Assembly: GCA_963930775.1 (NCBI GenBank)
Contig: OZ005690.1
Span: forward strand, 5,006,225 to 5,070,224
Direction of reading: 5' to 3'
Length of the DNA: 64,000 bases
Source of the DNA: Cliona cf. orientalis
Taxonomy: Eukaryota > Porifera > Demospongiae > Clionaida > Clionaidae
A program made the translations under genes and the position numbers. Below are positions 39,029 through 50,928 of this stretch, piece after piece. Numbering within the stretch: position 1 is the stretch's first letter; each line of letters starts with the position of its first letter. The notes under the pieces are model-generated. The model did not search any database. It was not told the origin of the DNA and saw nothing but the letters and a program-made list of their open reading frames with translations.

Positions 39029-40200
39029 TAAGCAATATTATAGTTAAGCCTTTCCCATATTATTGACTTCTTTAGCACCAGCACGACAAAAAAATTTAAT
39101 GATAATATTAATGTTTCTCCTTTTATAGTTTTAATTTGGAGAATAATAATTATTATTATTATGGTGATGATTAATTTACCAAGCATGTTCAGTTCACAAG
39201 GATGTTCAGTTCATATCACTCATTTTTGTATTAATTGTTAGGTATGCTGTACCCATGTACTACTTGACATTGTAATAATAATAATAATTAATTTTATTTA
39301 GTACAAAAAGGATGGCAGAGCCAAAAAAGTACACGCAAGATTAATTTTTCAGGTCCAGTATACATTCCTATGCCATCTACATTATGCACCTATTGTCATT
39401 GATACCTTCATCAACTCTCTATAAAATTTAATTAAACCAAAACATCTCATGAGCCACATATTTAAGATTTGTGCACAGGAAATGTTCGGGGGAGTGAGTG
39501 GATTGTGCACGCCCGCCATATAATAATTATATCAGCTAGGCTTTTGGTTCCTCCTACCTCTCTTAAGCTTACACTGCTCAGACTACCTCGTACTTGCATA
39601 GTCAGTTCACATTTTTTGACACAAAATTTTAATGTTTTATTCCCAATTGCCCCTATGTTGTTGGCAAAAGAGGTGTGCAAAATTAATCAGCTAGATGGTA
39701 CACTTCTGATTCACAATACTAGTGTGCATGTTGACATCTTGAACAACGTAAGCTTAAACTGTTCAGAATTAGATCGACTCTGTTCTACTCTTACGGCAAA
39801 GCTCTAAATCGGAACTAACTCGTACTTGCAATTGATGCTATGTTACTGCATGCCAGCATTAATGTACAATATAATACATAGACACTTTCATCCTGTATAA
39901 TGTTAGATCATGAAAATTAATTATAATGCTGATCAAATTCTAGTGGAATGATAATTAATACTAATTAAATCTGGGTCAACGTTCAACCGCGTACGTACGC
40001 GGATCGGATTACAGCGCGTACATGTACGTCACGTCTCCCGCTAATACTAAGTATTGCTATATACATATTGCCAACCACTCTCACACCTTAACTTTTCCAT
40101 ATCTTCAGCAAGCCGCTTATTACAAAAATTATTCAAGTCTCAGTCTGCAGCCGGCATTTTTTGCACAGAATCTGATAAGATTGATTCAGGTCGCGATCGG
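39029..40200. other. Intergenic spacer
   Basis: Between the stop of the UBR5-like gene and the intronless kinase copy. It is AT-rich with short TAAT repeats near 39160 and 39280. A 112-codon frame at 39469-39807 has no recognisable domain and unremarkable composition, and I do not call it a gene. Confidence 0.5.
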
Positions 40201-42366
40201 ATGGCTGAACAAACAAAAGATCAAGCTACTGCTAGATTTCAATTCAAGAGTGTACAACTTCTCAAGGATCAGTCCCTTGGCATCGGATCTTATGGAGCTG
40301 TCTGTAAAGCGAAATGTGATGACCTCGTCTGTGCTGCTAAAATTATCTATTTGATCCAATTGCACAGCATCAAATTGCTCCTCAAAGAGAGCACAGACTG
40401 CCCATTAGACGCTTTGAGCTGGAGTGTGAGTTCATGAGTGCCATAAGACACCCCAACATTGTGCAGTACCTGGGCTTGTTCAGAGACACCGACACACGCT
40501 TGCCCGTACTCCTAATGGAGCTGATGGATGACAGCTTGACCCACTTCCTGGAAAGCTCCGCACAGCCAATTCCCTACCACATCCAAGTCAATGTTTGTCA
40601 CGATGTCACTCTAGCACTGTCATTTCTCCACTCCAACAACATCATCCACAGAGATCTCTCCAGCAATAATATTCTCTTGCATGGAAATATCCAAGCCAAA
40701 GTGACCGACTTTGGAATGGCAAGGCTAGGTGACATTAATAATCTTCAAGCAACTCGCTTCACCAGCACCACGTGTCCCGGCACTGATGCCTACATGCCTC
40801 CAGAAGCTGTTCAAGATAAATCAGTGTACACAGAGAAGATTGACTGTTTCTCATTTGGTGTCATCATAGTCCAGATTTTGACACGTCAATTTCCCAAGCC
40901 TGAAGATCGACTGAAGAGGATAGAATTAAACTATCCAGGATTACCTACAGGATCTGTGTTAGTCGAAGTACCAGAAATCAAACGTCGACAAAATCACATC
41001 AGTCAAATCTCCACAGAACACCCTCTCTTGCCTATTTCACTCGACTGTCTAAAGAATATTGCTAGTGAACGATCTTCAGCTCATGAGTTATGTGAGAGAC
41101 TAGCTGATCTGAAAGAAACACCAGAATATGTAGAAAGTGGTAGAACTGATAAAGACGTGGCTATTCGATCATTGTCAATTCATATGGACAAAAACGATTC
41201 CGCAAAAGAATTAGAAATTCAACGATTACAGCAAGAAAGAGATGAAGCTAACAAACAGCTCAAGGAGAAAGTGAGGCAACTTGAACATGTCAGCCAACAG
41301 TTAGAAACAAGTGAACAAATTATATTTCAGTTTGAGGCACGAACAGCTGAACTAGAGTACCAACTTAGTCAGCTGAAACAGCAAACGATAAAACCATCAA
41401 GAAAAATACAAAAGGAGCAAGCCAGCACCATCTTCAAAGAGAGCTGGAGAGAGGGAAATCGCCGGACACCATGCAAGATGTACAGAGATTGTGATGCTGT
41501 TGTGGAAGGAAACACAGTGTATGTTAGGAATGGAGATACGGTGAACGTATATTCCTATGATGCTACAAGTGAGAGCTGGTCTCAACTGCCAGACTGTGTT
41601 CGTGAGGGTTGTTCAATGGCAATAATCGACGGTTGGCTGACCACTGTTGGGGGCTATTCCTATCCTTCATATTCCAATGAGCTGTTCAGCCTCATCAGGG
41701 AAGGCAATGATCACAAATGGACTAAGAAATTTCCCCCCATGCCAACAAAGAGGAAAAGAACAACAGCTATACAAACAGGATCTGCACTAATTGTGGCTGG
41801 AGGAAGTGGGGTGGATGGGAGAGTGCTATCAACCGTTGAAGTAATGAATACCGACAATCACCAGTGGTCCACTGCTGCTGATCTATATACCTGAACCACT
41901 CTACCTTGCATCAGCGACAGTCTGTGGAGACCAGCTCTACATGATGGGTGGAATTCATAAAGCCTTTTACTACACTGAGGCAGTGTACACCTGTTCGCTG
42001 ACCTACCTCATCCAGCCTAGTGTAGGCGCTTATGGTACACTCAAATCTAAGCTTAAGAGAAGATCTTTGGAAAATACAAAGTCATGGAAACGAGTTGCTG
42101 ATTTTCCAAACGGATGTTCCACTTGTGAGTTCTTTCACGGTCAATTGCTTGCAATTGGTGGTAGCACTGTCTTAGGAAAACCCACCCCAGCTGTTTACAT
42201 GTACGACTCAGCTGCTGATTCCTGGGAAACAATCAGTCACATGACAACTGGTCGATATCGGTGCTTTACAGCTGTCCTCCCAGACAACCGACTAATGGTT
42301 ATGGGAGGTATCATCGCAGAAGGAACCAGTACGGACACAATAGAATTTATTAGTATGTGTAATTAA
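40201..42366 (+). pseudogene. Intronless kinase-coiled-coil-Kelch copy with two frame lesions
   Basis: TKL-like protein kinase fused to a coiled coil and Kelch repeats. Start MAEQTKDQATARFQFKSVQL matches the MAER... start of the gene at 44883-48359. P-loop GIGSYGAV, then CAAKII (catalytic Lys). The frame then changes at about 40350, and the other frame continues PIAQHQIAPQREHRLPIRRF, HPNIVQYLG, HRDLSSNNILL, DFGMARL, MPPEAV. Coiled coil about 41190-41400. Kelch units such as GGYSYPSYSNELF and VAGGSGVDGRVLSTVEVMNT follow. The second lesion is at 41884-41890, where DL-TATA-PEPLYLAS shows a 4-base TATA insertion that brings a stop. Kelch resumes (LYMMGGIHKAF to TDTIEF). No introns, against seven exons in the neighbour, so a retrocopy is likely. 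Catalytic residues are otherwise intact. Confidence 0.75.
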
Positions 42367-42689
42367 AATAACCTATGCTAGTATTTGTATAATTAGCTAT
42401 TTTATCTTATTCAGTGCAATTTAGAACAATAGTATAATATCCTAACATATCTTCTGCAGAATAATAGAAAGTTGATGAACTTGCACACTCTACTATGGAA
42501 TGTGCATTAAAGGAATTGCTGCAATTGCTTTTGAAACATTGTAACACTGATGCATGCATACATGACATTGTATTATGTAATAGATATCGGATGGTAGGCA
42601 TTGTAAAGATTATAAGGCCCGTGTGCATGACTGGTGCAGCCCGAAGGGAGCTAGAGGGGCATAATTAAATGCAGACATCTGATATAATA

Positions 42690-43008
42690 GTGGCGTAAGA
42701 AGATATTTTTGAACGGGGGGGGGGGGGGGGGGGGGCGGAGGGGCGGAGGGGGCTGTAAATAAAATTGCGTGCAAAGCACACAAAGATATTTTTTTGGATC
42801 ACACGATACACCTTCAAACCATACCCATTATCATGCTAATTTGGCTGTAAAGTAAACTTTATATCACAAATCTGAAGATGTCAAGGCCTAGTATAGCTAG
42901 AATAAAATTTAATAATATTCCTAGGTTTAGGCCCACTGGGCTGACAAGAGGAGGGGGGGTGCTGTTATAGCCCCCCCCCCCCCAGCCCCCTGCTTCTTAC
43001 GCCAGTGC
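42690..43008. mobile_element. Non-autonomous hAT element
   Basis: Ends GTGGCGTAAGAAG / CTTCTTACGCCAGTGC with the 8-bp duplication ATATAATA at 42682-42689 and 43009-43016. It contains long G and C runs (about 42715-42735 and 42971-42983) that mirror each other. Its termini resemble the CAGTGGCGTA element at 9737-10336. Confidence 0.7.
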
Positions 43009-43204
43009 ATATAATAATATCCTGATTGGTCAGTTTCTTTGTGATTGTGCTTAGCTGCATGGTAGGCCAGGAAGTCATTGGCTGGCATTTATTTTAAGTG
43101 CAGTGCACTATAGTGTTCACAGGGGATTACAGCTAATTGCCCTGGATAACATCCCTGTTAGCTACCTAGGATACAATGGTGAAGCAGGTTATTATGGAGA
43201 CTGA

Positions 43205-43720
43205 GCCTTCTGAAGTATAATTACAGAATGGCTCAGCCTATTGTAGAGTTCAGTTTACCCGTTGGAAGTGCACAGTGAGCCTGAAAATCTAACTGAAACG
43301 GAGCCTGAGCCAGAGACTTGCTCACAGGAAGACAGTATTTCTAACGAGATTCCACAAGGTCCCCCAGATCAAGAGCCAAGGCGACACTCACAGCGTAGTG
43401 CAGCAAAACAGGCCGATGATCGCAGAAAAGCCTGCATGCTTGAACTTGAGAACTGAACTTTAATTAATTTTGTTGACCATGTCCGGTCAACGGGGGGAGG
43501 ATGTGGTGAACTGAACTCTACAATATTGTTATACTATTGTTATCATTATTGTAATTTCTAATGCATCTACGAGGTTATTGTGCTGTTATCATTATCATTG
43601 ATTTGTGGACGTCATGTGATATTCACGTCACTGACGAATGACATGCCACGCTTCTCAGTTTTTGAGTGAGTGTTGTATCTGGTTGAATCGGGTGTGTAGC
43701 GACTATCTAGTGTGCGAATA
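43205..43720 (+). mobile_element. Probable 3' remnant of an LTR retrotransposon
   Basis: A short frame 43262-43456 ends RRHSQRSAAKQADDRRKACM, a basic tail of the kind seen at the end of Ty3/gypsy polyproteins. It is followed by the purine-rich CGGGGGGAGGA and then TGTGGTGAACTG, the layout of a polypurine tract and LTR start. The LTR's 3' edge and a 5' partner were not found. Identification is tentative. Confidence 0.35.
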
Positions 43721-44261
43721 GACTAATGGGTGTTGATTGGAACGAATTCTGAATTATTTACAGCTATTACAGATTCCAGCTATTCTGGATTATACGAGGA
43801 AGGCGAAATCGAACATATCAACGTCCCACCCTATACCCGCCCATTAGTGAATTTTTTCCATGAGTATTGTGCTCACTATATTATTATAAAAAGAAGACTG
43901 AGCTGGAGGTTGGGGAAACGTGGCTATTAGCTATAAACGAGGAGCGTGCTCAATTAAAAAGGGCGTGCATGCACTTGTACTGGCGCGAGGCGCCAAATTA
44001 TGACATAATGGTAATATTATTATGACTATGACATTGTATATAGCTGACAGGAAACGGAAATGAGCTGGGAATGACTAAACACTTTCAAGGGGATAGCTAT
44101 GTTCAACTTCGCCTTCCTTAGAATAGCTGGCACCCACTGCGTGGGCTGAACCAATCTGTAATTACATGATAATATAATGGTGCACGTGGATACTTGCAAT
44201 CAGCAATAATATAGCTACTCGAGCTCAGTTCTGAATTCATACACTAAAAATTTAATATAGC

Positions 44262-44424
44262 TACCGTACTTAATCTATGGAAAAAAAATTTGAAAAACCC
44301 GCGATTTTCTGGTAAAGGACTTTAATCGCTCCATATATAATTATACGTTATGAGAATTTGTAAAAAAAAATGCTAATTTCTTACGTTAGATTGGATAATA
44401 CGTTGTATTCGATTAACTACGGTA
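44262..44424. mobile_element. TACCGTA-ended MITE
   Basis: The ends TACCGTACTTAATC and GATTAACTACGGTA flank 163 bp. The right half (GCTAATTTCTTACGTTAGAT) has a diverged copy at about 29055-29120, just before an exon of the UBR5-like gene. The remaining spacer 44425-44882 shows nothing. Confidence 0.6.
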
Positions 44425-44882
44425 TTGCTTTTATAGACACATAGACATTCATAACACTTACATAGACTCATCAACGACATAAGGTACAGATTAGGTGTAT
44501 ATCTGTAGTTAAGGTACAGGTGATATGACTAACACATTAACAAAATTGAGGCACAGATGACTAAGTTAAACACGTTAACAACAGACACATAAACACTTGA
44601 AACAACTTAACAACAATGGCATGTTGCACAAACGATACACAAAGCAGTGACACATCAACAAGTTACTGTATTATACGTAGACTCTAGCGACTGCACAAAT
44701 GATCAATACACTTTAGCTACTATTGCAGTAATGTTACTTGATAATAATTAATTTATTCTGCGTTAATATTATAGTGTGCCTAATAATCTTTTAATATCAG
44801 ACACTAATTTTTTGCACAACAATTACTACTAATTAGTATGATAATGTCATTGTACAGTCATGACACAGTACAGTGAGTATGG

Positions 44883-47800
44883 CTACTGTACTGATGCTAT
44901 GTCCACTCGTTGATCAGCACCACCAGCCACATACAAGTCCCCACTGGGGAGAACTGTACACGTACAAGTGGATCGTTTAGTAGGTAGCTCCCCAGCCCTG
45001 ACCCAGCCCCTGCTGCTAGATTGATAATGATAGATGGCTGTGTTCCCATAGTCCCCACCAACTGCCAGCAGAGCTCCATTTAAGGCCAAGGCAGTGGAGC
45101 TGTACAGTGGTGTATCAGGTAGTGACTGCCAAGGTGATGGTGTGGGTGGAGTACTTGCACTAGCTGGTTGGGAAACAGCTTGAGAGATGAGATCATCCAA
45201 ATACACACTGAACACTTTCTTGAATGCAGCTCCTCCCTCAGTGTACGTAGCCACCCAAGAGATAACACATATTATCAATGATAGCTGGTAGTGCATGAGA
45301 AAGTGGCTGAGGTAGTGATGCAGCATGGCACCATTGTGTTGAATCAGTGTCCAGGATCTCAACTCTTGAGAGATAAATTTGATCATCAAATTTGAAACCT
45401 CCCATCACCACCAGCCACCTGTTGTTGTGGGTAGCTACTGAGGGTGAGCGGCATGCTGCAGTCATTGGTGGTAAGGGGTGAGTCCATCTTTTTGACCGTT
45501 CATTCCATACAGCTAGCTTGTTGGTCACCTTGTCAGTTTGTACATCCATCCCACCGACCAGTACTAGCTGGTTGTTGATAACAGCCATGGAGAAGTACTT
45601 GCACATATATGGAGGTAGTGTATCATAGGAGTCCTGTTTAGGATCATAGACTATCACTGTTTGCATCTCCCTGTCTAATAATGCATTCCCTCCTCCAATG
45701 TACACCTTCTCCTTGATGACTGCTACTTTTGGGTATGTATACTTTCCCAAAGGCAAGTCCTTCCCTCTCCTCCACTTCAGGTTCAGTGGGAGATTCAACT
45801 CTGATAGTGGTGTCTGTAAACAATATTTAATAATAGACAATAATCATATACTAACATTTTGTCGTCATAAATATTATTTTAAATGTGCGTACAAAGTCAT
45901 GTAGTTGCTACCTTTACTGTTGGTCTTTGTTCAGTACCAGAATGCTGTGTTACCCTTTGCAAAGACTCCTATAAGGAAACATTGCATAAAAATTTCATAT
46001 TGTCTTATGCCTCAGAAATTTGCATAGTTGTGATCTAAAATCATAGCTGACATTATTATTTTTATGCCAACCTGCAATCTTTGTATTTCTCCCTGGAGTC
46101 TGCTGATATCAGCAGCCTTTCGCTGTATCTGAGTGTCTTTCTGCCGCAGCTCTTCCTCTCTCTGTCTGAGTCTACCCTCCCTCTCCCTCAGTTGAGTGGT
46201 CAGCCGTTGGACTGTAGTCACATGATGCTCTAGTTGCACATCTTTCTGCCGAATCTCAACATTCTTTTGCTGGAAATCTGTCAGAAGTCTTGTATTTTCC
46301 TCCTATTAATTTAACAGTGATATTATATAAATACTTGAGTTTGCTACCTAATGGTGATATTTTACAGATTACTGTGATTTGGCCTTAATAAAATGACGTT
46401 TTGCAAGCCTTAAAATTCATGGTGGCTATAGGGTTGACAAATTTGTGTCTGCAAATTTGATTAGTAGCTGTACCCAGAAAAAAGGACCACCTTGAGGTGA
46501 ACCACAGCTATGCATGCATATTATTATTGTGGTCTTGTTGGACAAGGAAGAGGGGAGGATTGGGAGTGGCAAGGTTTATTTCAGGATTTTGCTCCAGTGG
46601 GGGCAAATGCTTAGCGTCCAAATATTGGTGGGGCATCTCTCTCTCTTTAAGGACCAACAAACAAATTTCTAGGGGGGCAACAAGGTTTCAAGGGGGGGGG
46701 GGGCCCTTCAAATAAACCCTGGGAGTGGGATGCACACTTGCATGTAAAATTAACAGGATTCAATACCTGACTTTGCTCCAACTGAGCAGTTTTTTGCTGG
46801 ATTTCATCACTCATTTTTCGTACCTCTTGTTCATGTAGCTCATCAGCTGCCTGTGTTAGCAGAAAAATATTGAAAATCCTTATACCAATAATTACCACAA
46901 TGTCATGTAATCACCCAACCAAGCAAGTATCTCTAATTATATCAATCCTTACAGCTAGTTGTAGTTGTAGTTGTTGTATCTGCTCATCTTTTGCTGTCAG
47001 CTCATTGACCTTGTCCTCACTCCTGCTCTTCAAAGCCTTCATTGTCCTCACCTGCCTCACAGCATCCACTGTAGCCAGCTCTCCGTAACCTCCTTCAATT
47101 GCTTCCTTCATTCCCTCCAAGGCTGTCACCAGCTGCTCAGCTGTGGGCCTCTGAGCTGGGGCATTTCGAAGACAATCTTTTATCATCTGGATGAGAAGAC
47201 GTCTAACTTGACCAGGAGCTGATAGTAGATCTTCTAGTTGGTCAAAGTATGCTTGACGTCTGCCAACCTCAGATCGACCAACCAGTCTGTCAGGATTGTC
47301 AGGATCAGCATAAGTATGCTGAAGAAGATTGCCAGGAAATACCTACACATAATAATATTATAATAGTAACTTTGGACAGATACTATAAACTCCCCTTGAA
47401 GCGGTATAATTATTTTTGATGTTTCTAAGTTGGTTAATTAAAAACAGCATCAAATCTCTTTCAAGATCCCTATACCTAACTTTTATAGCTTCTCCCCCCC
47501 CCCCCCCCCCCCCCCCAGCCTATACTGCACACCAACAAAAAATGATCTCACTGTTTAGCTACTGGCAACAATAGCCATGAATTTACCAACATATAATACC
47601 GGTATACCTGCAGTCCGACAAAAAGGGCCAGATGACCAAATGAGAAGACATCAAGGCTGGGGCCATAGCGAGATGATGCCTCCAAAGCTTCAGGAGGCAT
47701 GTAAAGCATTGTTCCAGGTAATCGAGACAGTGTCCTAGCTAGCTGGCCGGGCTGTAGGTTCACGATACGAGAGTTGCCGAAATCAGTGATCTTGGCGACA

Positions 47801-48359
47801 AAAGAAGACGTCAGCAGCACATTCTTTGCTGTCAGGTCTCTGTGGATGATTTGAGGAGTGTGCTTATGCAGGTAGAGAAGGCCCCTGGACACGTCCTCCA
47901 GAATTGATCGCTTCAACACTAGAGGGATGTTGGGGACTGTTTCAATCAGATTGTCGAGATTCCCATCCAGTCTCTCCATCAGCAACACAGGGAGTTGGCA
48001 GTCAGGGAGGAAACACACACCCAGGAACAGCGTGACGTTGGGGTGACGAAGGTCAGACATCAGCTGGCATTCCTGCACGTACTTTCCAGCAACATTTTCC
48101 ACTCCAGCGTTAGCAGCATCAACGAGAATATCATGAATCTTCTTTCCAGCACATACAAGACCGTTCACTTCAACCTGGAGATCAGAAAATCGATCGCAGC
48201 TCAAGTAATTCAATTTATTTCATAGACTACCTCTTCCACTGATCCATAAGAGCCAGTACCCAGTTGTTTTCCAGTGGCTCTGCCTTGTACTGTAAATCTC
48301 GCGATATCGCGGTTATTACGCAGAGCACGTAGACGCTGTCTCTGCTGTCGTTCAGCCAT
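44883..48359 (-). CDS. Kinase-coiled-coil-Kelch protein, Kelch end frameshifted
   Basis: Minus-strand exons, all phase 0: 48359-48231, 48174-47608, 47342-46953, 46850-46767, 46302-46072, 45968-45912, 45813-45238 (continuing out of frame to 44883). Start MAERQQRQRLRAL; P-loop GTGSYGSV; CAGKKI; HPNVTLFLGV; HRDLTAKNVLL; DFGNSRI; MPPEAL; C-lobe CLRNAPAQRPTAEQLV. It is a TKL-like soluble kinase. Exons 3-5 form a Q/E-rich coiled coil, and exon 7 has Kelch repeats (YIGGGNALLDREM, LVGGMDVQTDK, VVMGGFKFDDQIYLS, YLLGGY). After GGY a 4-base GTAC insertion (45243-45248) yields VH-stop, and the last Kelch repeats (TEGGAAFKKVFSVYLDDL to LYVAGGADQRVD) are out of frame. The inverted remnant at 49440 lacks the insertion, so it is derived. 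As read, the product is about 677 residues with an open propeller. Confidence 0.75.
46570..46720. mobile_element. Non-autonomous hAT element in a kinase-gene intron
   Basis: The inverted ends CAAGGTTTATTTC / CAAATAAACCCT are bordered by the 8-bp duplication GGGAGTGG at 46562-46569 and 46721-46728. 151 bp with a poly-G run. It lies 46 bp beyond the 5' splice site of exon 4 of the gene 44883-48359. Confidence 0.65.
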
Positions 48360-48925
48360 TTTGTGAACGCGCACACGTATAATATTATGACCACAGTATT
48401 CCTTGTTTGCCAGATCTCATGTACATTCCACACGCAATATTATTATTGCGGTTTATACCAGCCCCACCCACCTTCCTGTAAATGCACCCTAGCTTTGCCT
48501 GTGTGGAAATTATTTGAGGTACGTCTATCTAATCGAGTCAGGGTGCCAGACTCTTCATCTGACACCCAGACAAAGGTCTACTGGATATGATATCAGTTGG
48601 TATTCAACTTGCATTGTCTCAGCACTGATATGGAAAGCTTGTCAGGACTGAAACTTCGGCTGGTTCGATCACAAAGAAAACGCATTAAGAGTCATAAAAT
48701 TATGAGGTGATTCAAACACACTGAATACTTTCTTGGATATTGATTGTTAAAAATAACTTGAGGGTGTACAAATGTGATATCAGTTGGCAAAGTATAAAGA
48801 TCTGTAGACTAGTTTATATTACCATTGTATGTTATTGTGTACAGATGTGTATGTGCGTACCTTTGTTTGGTTATCAGTTTAAGAATGTCATTCTCTCCCT
48901 CCCCCTCCCCCCCCCCCTCTCTCAG

Positions 48926-49152
48926 ATTCTCACCACCCATACCATGGAAGAGGCTGACCACTATATAGTACTTGTGTATATACGAGGGTTGGAAACTTTG
49001 GTCATCTTCGCTGTCTGGGGTCTCAGAATCGGCTCAAGTCTAAATTCGGTACTGGATACCAGTTGGCGTTTAACTGTGCTCCAGGGCGTGTCTCTGATAT
49101 GTGGAGCACTGCAGTTTGTCAGAAACAACTTGAGGAAGGCTGTCCACATTGA
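48926..49152 (+). pseudogene. ABCA-type ABC transporter exon relic
   Basis: ILTTHTMEEADH, the H-loop region after Walker B in ABCA proteins, is followed after a frame change by GNFGHLRCLGSQNRLKSKFG and TGYQLAFN, the typical ABCA post-nucleotide-binding segment, ending at a TGA at 49150-49152. A pyrimidine tract and CTCAG directly precede it, so it looks like a complete old exon with its acceptor. No neighbouring ABCA exon is seen. The middle (about 48962-48985) is degraded. Confidence 0.7.
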
Positions 49153-49439
49153 AACATATGCAGGTAAATGTAGGGTATAGCCTCGTCCCCAGATCATTCC
49201 CAACTTTTCAATTTTGCGAGCCCTTCGATCTTCTAAATCACGTAGAAACCTCCTAAACAGTGTCTAACTACTATTATAACTGTAATTGAACACTCACAGT
49301 ATTATATTATAAACGGTAACCTTGCGGAATGCAGGATATATGGAGCTCCGCATTCTGCAAGGTAGTTCAATGCGGGATGCGGGTTGCGGAATCGAACAAA
49401 TTTGCCCTTCTCGGCTTCCATGGCCCCCGCGGCCAATAA

Positions 49440-50110
49440 GCTAGGTGTGTGGGACGAACAGTCAAAAAGATGGACTCACCCCTTACCACCAATGACCACA
49501 GCTAGCATGCACCTCGCTATCAATAGCTACCCACAACAGGCGGCTGGTGGTGATGGGAGGTTTTGATGGTAAAACTCACATCTCAAGAGTTGAGAACCTG
49601 GACACTGATTCAACACAATGGTAGCTATAGCTAATACCATGCTGTATCACTACCTCAGCCGCTTTCTGATTCACTACCAGCTATCATTGGACATGTGTTA
49701 TCTCTTGGGTGGCTACACAGAGGGATTTGCACCATCCAAAAAAGTGTTCAGTGTCTTTTTGGATGACCTTATCTCTCAAGCTGTTTCCCAACGAGCTAAT
49801 GCAAGTGCTCCTCCCACACCATCACCTTGGCAGTCACTACCTGATACACCACTGATACATAACTATATATACAATTCCTTAGCCTTCAATGGAGCCCTGC
49901 TAGCAGTTAGAGGGGGGTATTCTGGGAGAATAGCCATCAACCTAGCAAAGGGGCTGGATCAAGGCTGGGGAGCTGCCTACCAAACAATCATAATATTATT
50001 AAGCCACAAACAAGTGTACCTGCACAGTTCTCCCCAGTGGGGACTTGTTTGTGGCTGGTGGTGGTGTTGGTAGTATTGATCAACGCGAATGCATAGCATC
50101 AGTACATGTA
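49440..50110 (+). pseudogene. Inverted, decayed copy of the Kelch end of the kinase gene
   Basis: Reads KLGVWDEQSKRWTHPLPPMT, CYLLGGYTEGFAPSKKVFSV, DLISQAVSQ, TPSPWQSLPDTP and ALLAVRGGY in shifting frames, closely matching exon 7 of the minus-strand gene 44883-48359 but in the opposite orientation. Similarity continues past the coding end (CATAGCATCAGTAC then CAGTAGCCAT). It therefore forms an inverted duplicate of about 650 bp bracketing the kinase gene. Confidence 0.8.
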
Positions 50111-50115
50111 CAGTA

Positions 50116-50928
50116 GCCATGCACACTGTGACATGATTGTACACACTAAGCTACTAAATAATATTATTAGTCTGAAATTATTAATTATTTGACGAATAAT
50201 AAACTTATAGTCAACTATCAAATTTATGCAACCTAGCCTGTTACTTGTTACTTTTCTGCCATGGAAGCACTGTTGGCATGACGACCACCCAGGATAAATG
50301 GAAGCAGACGTCTTTGTTGTTTGATCTCTATAATACTGTGTTTGACAATATTATTCAAAAATATTAGAGAGAGAGGGAGGGAAGAGGTAAAGAGAGAGTG
50401 CATACGTGTGGTGTTGGGGGGGGGGGGGCGGAGTTGACAGATGGATGTAGCATACGTGTGTCCACACTTAGTCTAATCTTGCCATCCTCCAGTGTTAGTA
50501 ACCACCTCATCATTTCAATGGTAACATGTATTAACCATGCAATTGGAAGCTAGCTATAGCTAGTCTAGTACCATGAACGGGAATAGTATGCGCACATGGA
50601 TGGAATATAATATATTGAATATTAACCTCCAAAAATTCGGTGAAGCTCAAGCAATTATTAGCTATTTCTTTATGTAGAAGAAATACGGCAATTGTCAAAT
50701 ACTTCGAAGTGGCATAATCATTAGAAGTATTAATTTTATACTATAATCATTTGTAGTGGGTGTGCAGTTGCCATGTGGTAATGTGATTATGGCCATTGTG
50801 TGAGAGGATATGACAGTTATGCCAAGCAGCAGACAAGAATGTTGTAATGATGACCACACACATATTAAAAAACATACCATACTTGAGCGCTAAAGCTACT
50901 TAGCTAGTGCTTACAGAATTAAATTTGA
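50116..50928. other. Intergenic spacer
   Basis: AT-rich, with a GA-rich stretch and poly-G run near 50370-50430. The segment 50626-50690 (CCAAAAATTCGGTGAAGC ... AGAAGAAATACGGCA) is a decayed relative of the MITE at 11996-12219. No gene seen. Confidence 0.5.

Noticed and set aside
39469..39807. 112-codon plus frame between UBR5-like and kinase genes
   Set aside because: No domain, signal peptide or splice context; composition like surrounding non-coding DNA.
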